Assembly (NCBI GenBank): GCA_005281725.1
Contig: SSBO01000012.1
Location: forward strand, 23,310,286-23,374,285
Direction of reading: 5' to 3'
DNA: 64,000 bases
Source: Wuchereria bancrofti
Lineage: Eukaryota > Nematoda > Chromadorea > Rhabditida > Onchocercidae
Shown here: positions 59,366 to 64,000 of the stretch, in pieces
Numbering within the stretch: the stretch's first letter is position 1
Layout: each line of letters begins with the position of its first letter
Notes under the pieces: model-generated
The model's input: the letters and a program-made list of their open reading frames with translations, nothing else
Told to the model about the DNA's origin: nothing
Database searches by the model: none
Position numbers and translations under genes: made by a program

Positions 59366-61590
59366 TGGTCAAATTAAATTTGAATAATATTATAATTAGC
59401 TTTTCATTGAAAATTTCTAATAAAAACGAAAAGTGTATAATTTATAAATGTATGTAAATTTTATGAATGAGTAAAATATGTTGAAAATATATTAACAGTT
59501 TTGTTTTAAATTATAAATTTAAGTAAAAAATATAAAAACAGGGCAAAAAAAAAAGAAAGGAATGGATTACATAAAATTGTATAATTATACGTACAACATT
59601 TTTAAAAAAACAGTGCAACAAAATATAAAATATTTTTGAAATTTTTATAAAATAAAAAGAACAAAATGAATTTAATGACGTCAACAATAGAATAAATGAA
59701 TGTGAAATGAATGTGATTGTAATTCATTGATTAATTTATGTTTAAAAAATCAATAAAACTACCATGTTATTGTTTTAAATAAATAAGTTTATTGTATCTA
59801 TATATATATTTTTTTTCATTTTGAATGTATGATTTAATAAAATGAATGAAGATTAAAATGGATACACTTAATTATTGTTTATCAATCAGCATTTTCCTAT
59901 CGTCAACAATAATTTTATTGAGTGGAAATAAGATGAAATTTTTAAAAGAAACTTGAGAGAAAATACGGATATTGGCATTTGTCATCATTGTCACTATTCC
60001 GTTGTCATTTCTCGGAGTTTTGTCATCAATCCTATCAAAATCATATAATTCAGGAATATGTGTATCTCATTATCCACAGATACACACACACAACATACAT
60101 AAATACACATACACAAAGATACACACACACACACACGGACAGACAGAATGTGACACACAGATTTTGTCTCCGAAAACTATGACAAGAACGATTTGTAATA
60201 GATGAATGTATTTCACTAGTATAGGATTTCATTTTCTCTTTCACTATTCATTTATTTTTATTTATCTCTTTGGATAACTTTTTTCCTAAAGAAGAAACTT
60301 TTTTTTTTCTTTTTTTTTTTTGCTTTTAGTAATTATAATTAAAAATGTTTTATTGATTATTTTATATAATTTTAATTTGATCAACACAAAAAAAAAAAAG
60401 GAGGTAGTTTAAATTAGGTAAGAAACAAATTTTTGCTATATTTTTTATATGAGAAATTATTTGATTAGTTAATTCAATTATTTCTAATGAAGGAAAAAGT
60501 GTTAAATGCGGAAAAGAAGTTCTGGATGGAGATAAATTTGAATAAATTTGGAAAAGGTTTTAATGAATTTATGTTTTAATATTCCTAAATGAATCGAATA
60601 TTAATAAAATTTTTTTAATTTTTAGCTAAATTTTTTATATCTTAATGATTTTGAAAAAAATTATTTGCTGTTACATTAGCGAAAATTTTATTGTTCTTGA
60701 AAACTACTTGTTAATTGAATAAATTAAAAATCTTTCATCGAATTATTTTAACGATGGTTATTATGCGAATAAAGAAAAAAGAAAGAAATTGGAGAATAAA
60801 AGCTACATTAGGTTAGGAAATAAATTAGAGTAATTAGAAAATCATAAATTTAATTACGCATAAAAATTCAAATTAAATCCATACGACAATTAAATTTTTT
60901 TCTTTTAATATTTTGCTTTTTATGGAATTTTTATCATCGAAATAAATATGCATCATATTTTTTATTTCTTTTTTTTTTTTTTAAAATAAAAATCAAAAAT
61001 TCTCCTCTTTTAAAAAGAGAAAAATGTGGGCTTTAATTTTGTCTAGAATTAACCACCAATTATTCTGAATGCTTGACTGGAATTAATTTTTTAACATCAA
61101 TAATACGATTCAATTTGTTTTCATAAAATTTCATTGAAGATTTAAAAAGAAAAGGGAGAAAAAAACCAAATTATCTTTGTAGAATTAATTTTTCATCAAA
61201 ATTTATCATAAATCTATCATTGTTTTTCTAAATTACTCTGCAATAACTTGTTGTCTTTTATGTAATAAACAAAGCAAAAAGACAAATAAAAGCAATTTTT
61301 ATAGTTTCATATAATAAATTCGAATTAAAGAAATACAAGTAATCAAATATGATTAATTTAATTAGTTTATAATAATGTTATGGTTGTTATTATCATACAT
61401 TTAAGTCTTAAATGAATATATCTTTGATTTAATTCAATTCTGAGTGCAAAGACTAAATTTCAACAATTTATCGGAAATTTATCTCCTTTTTAAAATTAAT
61501 CGCGCATATAAACTTTTATTTATTCAAACTGATAGTTTTAAACATATCAAATAATTGAACACTTTTATGTATATTTGTATGTTTTTTGCT

Positions 61591-61602
61591 CCCCCCCCCC
61601 CC
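61591..61602. repeat. Run of 12 consecutive C
   Basis: An isolated monotonic C tract, the only G/C homopolymer of such length in the window, about 380 bp upstream of the hedgehog-related gene. Confidence 0.95.
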
Positions 61603-61975
61603 TATTTTTATCAATTCTTCATTTTCTTTCAGAAAATTAAATCGAATTTTGAAAATGACCATTAATATTTCCTAAGTATCGCAAATTTCTTTGATAGTTT
61701 TGCAGAGTCGATCATCAATCGACCAATCAAGATGTCCTAAATTTCAATTTTCATTCAAAGCCTATATCTTTAAAAATGATATATTAATGAAATTCAAATC
61801 AAATTTTCAGCATTTTAACTTTTTTTTTTCCTTTCAATGTGAATGATTTTTTTTTTTTATTATTACTATTATCTTTAATATTCAAAAATAATGTTAAAAG
61901 ATAATGTGAAGTGAAATGTTACGACAAAAAATTGATTTATAAAATTCAAAACATCTATTAATAGAATTATTTGAA

Positions 61976-61981
61976 AAACAG
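61976..61981 (+). promoter_or_regulatory. Probable trans-splice acceptor one base before the start codon
   Basis: AAACAG ends one base before GATGAAG, that is one nucleotide upstream of the ATG at 61983. Such a minimal leader is typical of nematode trans-spliced genes. The polypyrimidine context is poor. Confidence 0.4.
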
Positions 61982-61982
61982 G

Positions 61983-64000
61983 ATGAAGAAATTATTCTAT
62001 CTATTACTCTTTTCGGCTTTATCATATCAAACATTTGCATCATTTTGTGGTTCAACCGGTGTACCATTTAGTTTTGAAGTTCTTCCTTCAGGTTTGATTG
62101 AAAAAAAAAAAATTTTCACTTTTTTTTTTTTTTTTAAATAATTTTGATCAATTTTTGAATTAAAACATAAAGAAAAGTATGAAATAATTTTTTTTTTTCT
62201 TCTTCCTTTTTAGAATTTAACAAATATATTGATTTCATCAATTACTAATTTAATATTATTTAGGAGCACCGATACTTGGCTGTGCACAACCAACTTGTGT
62301 TGCAAGTTTAAAAGGTAAAAAAGATGATAGCAATTTTTTGGTAAATGCAAATGGACAAGCAGATGGATTTATGCGTGATGATGATAAAGATGTTAAAATT
62401 TACGGTGATCCTTATGACAATAAACTTTATGCCGTATGTTTTATTTTAATTTTTGAAATATTTCAATTTAAAAATTTATTACTATTTCAAAAAAAAAAGA
62501 GAAATACTTCTTTTTTTTTTTTTTTGAATTTCAAAAAACACAAGTCGATTATCTGAAAAAAATAATTTAATATTATTTTGAATTCAAAATTTGCATTATT
62601 TTTCCTATAATTTTATACGGCTATTTGAGTGAAATATTCATTTTTAATTGAAATTATTACAAGCTTACCTTATTATATTAAATTACAATAAATTATTTTC
62701 GAACTTGAATATTTGAATAGAATTATTTCAAATTTGGATATTTGAATATATTTCTTTATTTTTATTTTATAAGTGAATTATTTGAACAATTATTTTAAAA
62801 ATTATTCAAAAATTTGTATGCAGCATGTTAACAATTAATTTTGAAATTTTTCATCACAAAAGAACAATTACTTGTCCATTAAAAAAATATGCATCCTGTA
62901 AAATTTTAAGAAACTCTTTTTTTCTAAAAAAAAAAAAAAATTAATAATACTTTAAACAATAATGCAATTTGCAGAATTGTTCCGGTCAGTTTTCTGATCT
63001 GTCATGTTTACGAAAAGATCAATGGGTTGGTGGTATCGAATATATTGATCATCCGCGACAACCGTGAGAATTTAACCTGAAAAAAAAAAGATGCGAAAGA
63101 GAAATTTTGTTAATTTTGTTTAAAAATTAATCAGAAGAAAATTCAGCGAGCTTTTTTTCTGTTAATGAAATATACGAATTGTCGTTATTGTTAGAGAAAC
63201 TATGCATTGAATTAATTAATTAATTAATGATGTTAGAAATTTGATGGAATGATCCATTGTTTACTATAATGAAATTAATGTCACCTAAATTTTCTTCGTA
63301 TCTTTTCAAGATTGATCCTACAATGCTGTACATTTCCCGGATTGCGATTTTCGCAAGAGGTTGGCATAACAAATGTTGGTCCCGGTGAAGCAATTACCGG
63401 TGGTGAAGTAATTAGAGATGGGCGACAGATAAGTTTTGATGTGATAGCAAATGCCCGAAAAGTAGTAGATGCTAATACACATATGTTAGTTTTTCATTTC
63501 TAATCATATGCAAAGATTAAAAATCAAAGATTAAAAAAATTATTACAAAAAAAAAAAAAAAAAAAAAACAAAATAAAAATTGAAATGACACCGTAAATCT
63601 AAATGTTACATTAAAAATATAATAAAATCATTTAAAAAACACAATTTGTTCAAAACAAACAAAAACAAAAAAATTTAAATTATTTTGTATGATTTCATTC
63701 GTTTTCTCAATGATAATTGCTTTTAATTTTCTTGTTAAAGAAGCATTGAGAATAAAAACATTGAGAGAAAAAAAAATAAATAAAAGTTTACATGAAGAAT
63801 TTCACAATTTTCACAAATTTGATTTGTAATAAAAATGATTTTTTAACAAAATTATGCTACTGTTAATTTATCATTTGGTTTTTCTTTTTTTTATCATTCA
63901 TTCTATGCATTTTTATCATTCATTCTATTCATTCTATCATTTAGCTTTTTTAGAAAGAATTGATTTTATGCGAATGAAAATGTCTGATAGTAGATTTCAA
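61983..64000 (+). CDS. Hedgehog-related secreted protein, Warthog (Wart) type N-terminal domain, 5' part
   Basis: Nematode Warthog proteins are secreted relatives of hedgehog, linked to cuticle and epidermal function. Exons: 61983-62091, 62264-62433, 62975-63063, 63311-63484 and probably 63958 onward past the window end; phases match. MKKLFYLLLFSALSYQTFAS is a signal peptide. The mature chain starts FCGSTGVPFSFEVLPSG, continues APILGCAQPTCVASLKG, GFMRDDDKDVK, CLRKDQWVGGIEY, LILQCCTFPGLRFSQEVGIT, GPGEAITGGEVIRDGRQISF and DVIANARKVVD. The cysteine pattern (CG, GCxxPTC, C, C, CC) and the GGEVIRDGRQ motif are characteristic of the Wart domain as I know it; the related Quahog class is the main alternative. 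The fifth exon (acceptor TAGAAAG, reading IIDFMRMKMSDSRFQ) is less certain. Whether an autoprocessing Hog domain follows cannot be seen. Confidence 0.85.

Larger units (their letters stand above)
57252..61975. other. Intergenic region, no gene recognised
   Basis: Homopolymer-rich DNA between two plus-strand genes. It contains a 270-bp tandem duplication split by an N (58830-59365), a CA/CACA microsatellite at about 60078-60140, a run of 12 C at 61591-61602 and a small hairpin GTCGAT-CATCA-ATCGAC at 61707-61723. Reading frames of about 60-75 codons near 58.7 and 60.0 kb lack splice or composition support. Confidence 0.6.

Noticed and set aside
59972..60244. Open frames around a CA-rich tract
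   Set aside because: Largely translation of the CACA/ACACAT microsatellite; no nematode splice signals frame them.

Overview
This is eukaryotic DNA, most likely a nuclear scaffold of a parasitic nematode. The evidence is extreme A+T richness with long A and T homopolymers, many small exons bounded by the nematode acceptor (TTTTCAG, TTTTTAG), acceptors placed just before start codons as expected for spliced-leader trans-splicing, and a nematode-specific hedgehog-related (Warthog-type) gene. The large homopolymer-rich introns fit a filarial or other spirurid worm better than Caenorhabditis; this placement is inference. No bacterial, viral, rRNA, tRNA or CRISPR sequence was recognised.

Layout. 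1-4.6 kb: no gene seen. 4.6-7.9 kb (minus): a four-exon gene for a small secreted protein of about 202 residues, unknown function, with three families of tandem repeats in its introns. 7.9-13.0 kb: no confident gene. 13.0-15.9 kb (minus): a nine-exon heparan sulfate 6-O-sulfotransferase (hst-6). 16.1-19.1 kb: a divergent intergenic region with an unusual G+C-rich island holding TG-rich repeats, an E2F-like palindrome and a putative G-quadruplex, upstream of a two-exon single-box HMG protein (19.2-20.0 kb, plus). 22.0-34.5 kb (plus): a roughly 26-exon gene for an unrecognised Ser/Lys-rich protein of about 1,000 residues. 34.5-44.9 kb: a gene-poor stretch of homopolymers and AAC/AAT-type repeats. 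45.0-57.1 kb (plus): a nine-exon gene for a large single-pass membrane protein of about 1,646 residues with a degenerate von Willebrand factor A-like region and a giant Ser/Thr/Asn/Asp-rich tail ending in two kinds of amino-acid tandem repeat. 57.1-62.0 kb: no gene, but a 270-bp duplication abutting an N. 62.0-64.0 kb (plus): the 5' part of a Warthog-type hedgehog-related secreted protein, cut by the window end.

The genes do not form an operon: same-strand neighbours are kilobases apart. Three encode secretory-pathway or extracellular products (secreted small protein, membrane VWA-like protein, hedgehog-related protein), one a Golgi enzyme that modifies extracellular heparan sulfate, and one a chromatin protein. 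All exon models were assembled by hand from splice signals and phase; the weak joints are stated in each entry.
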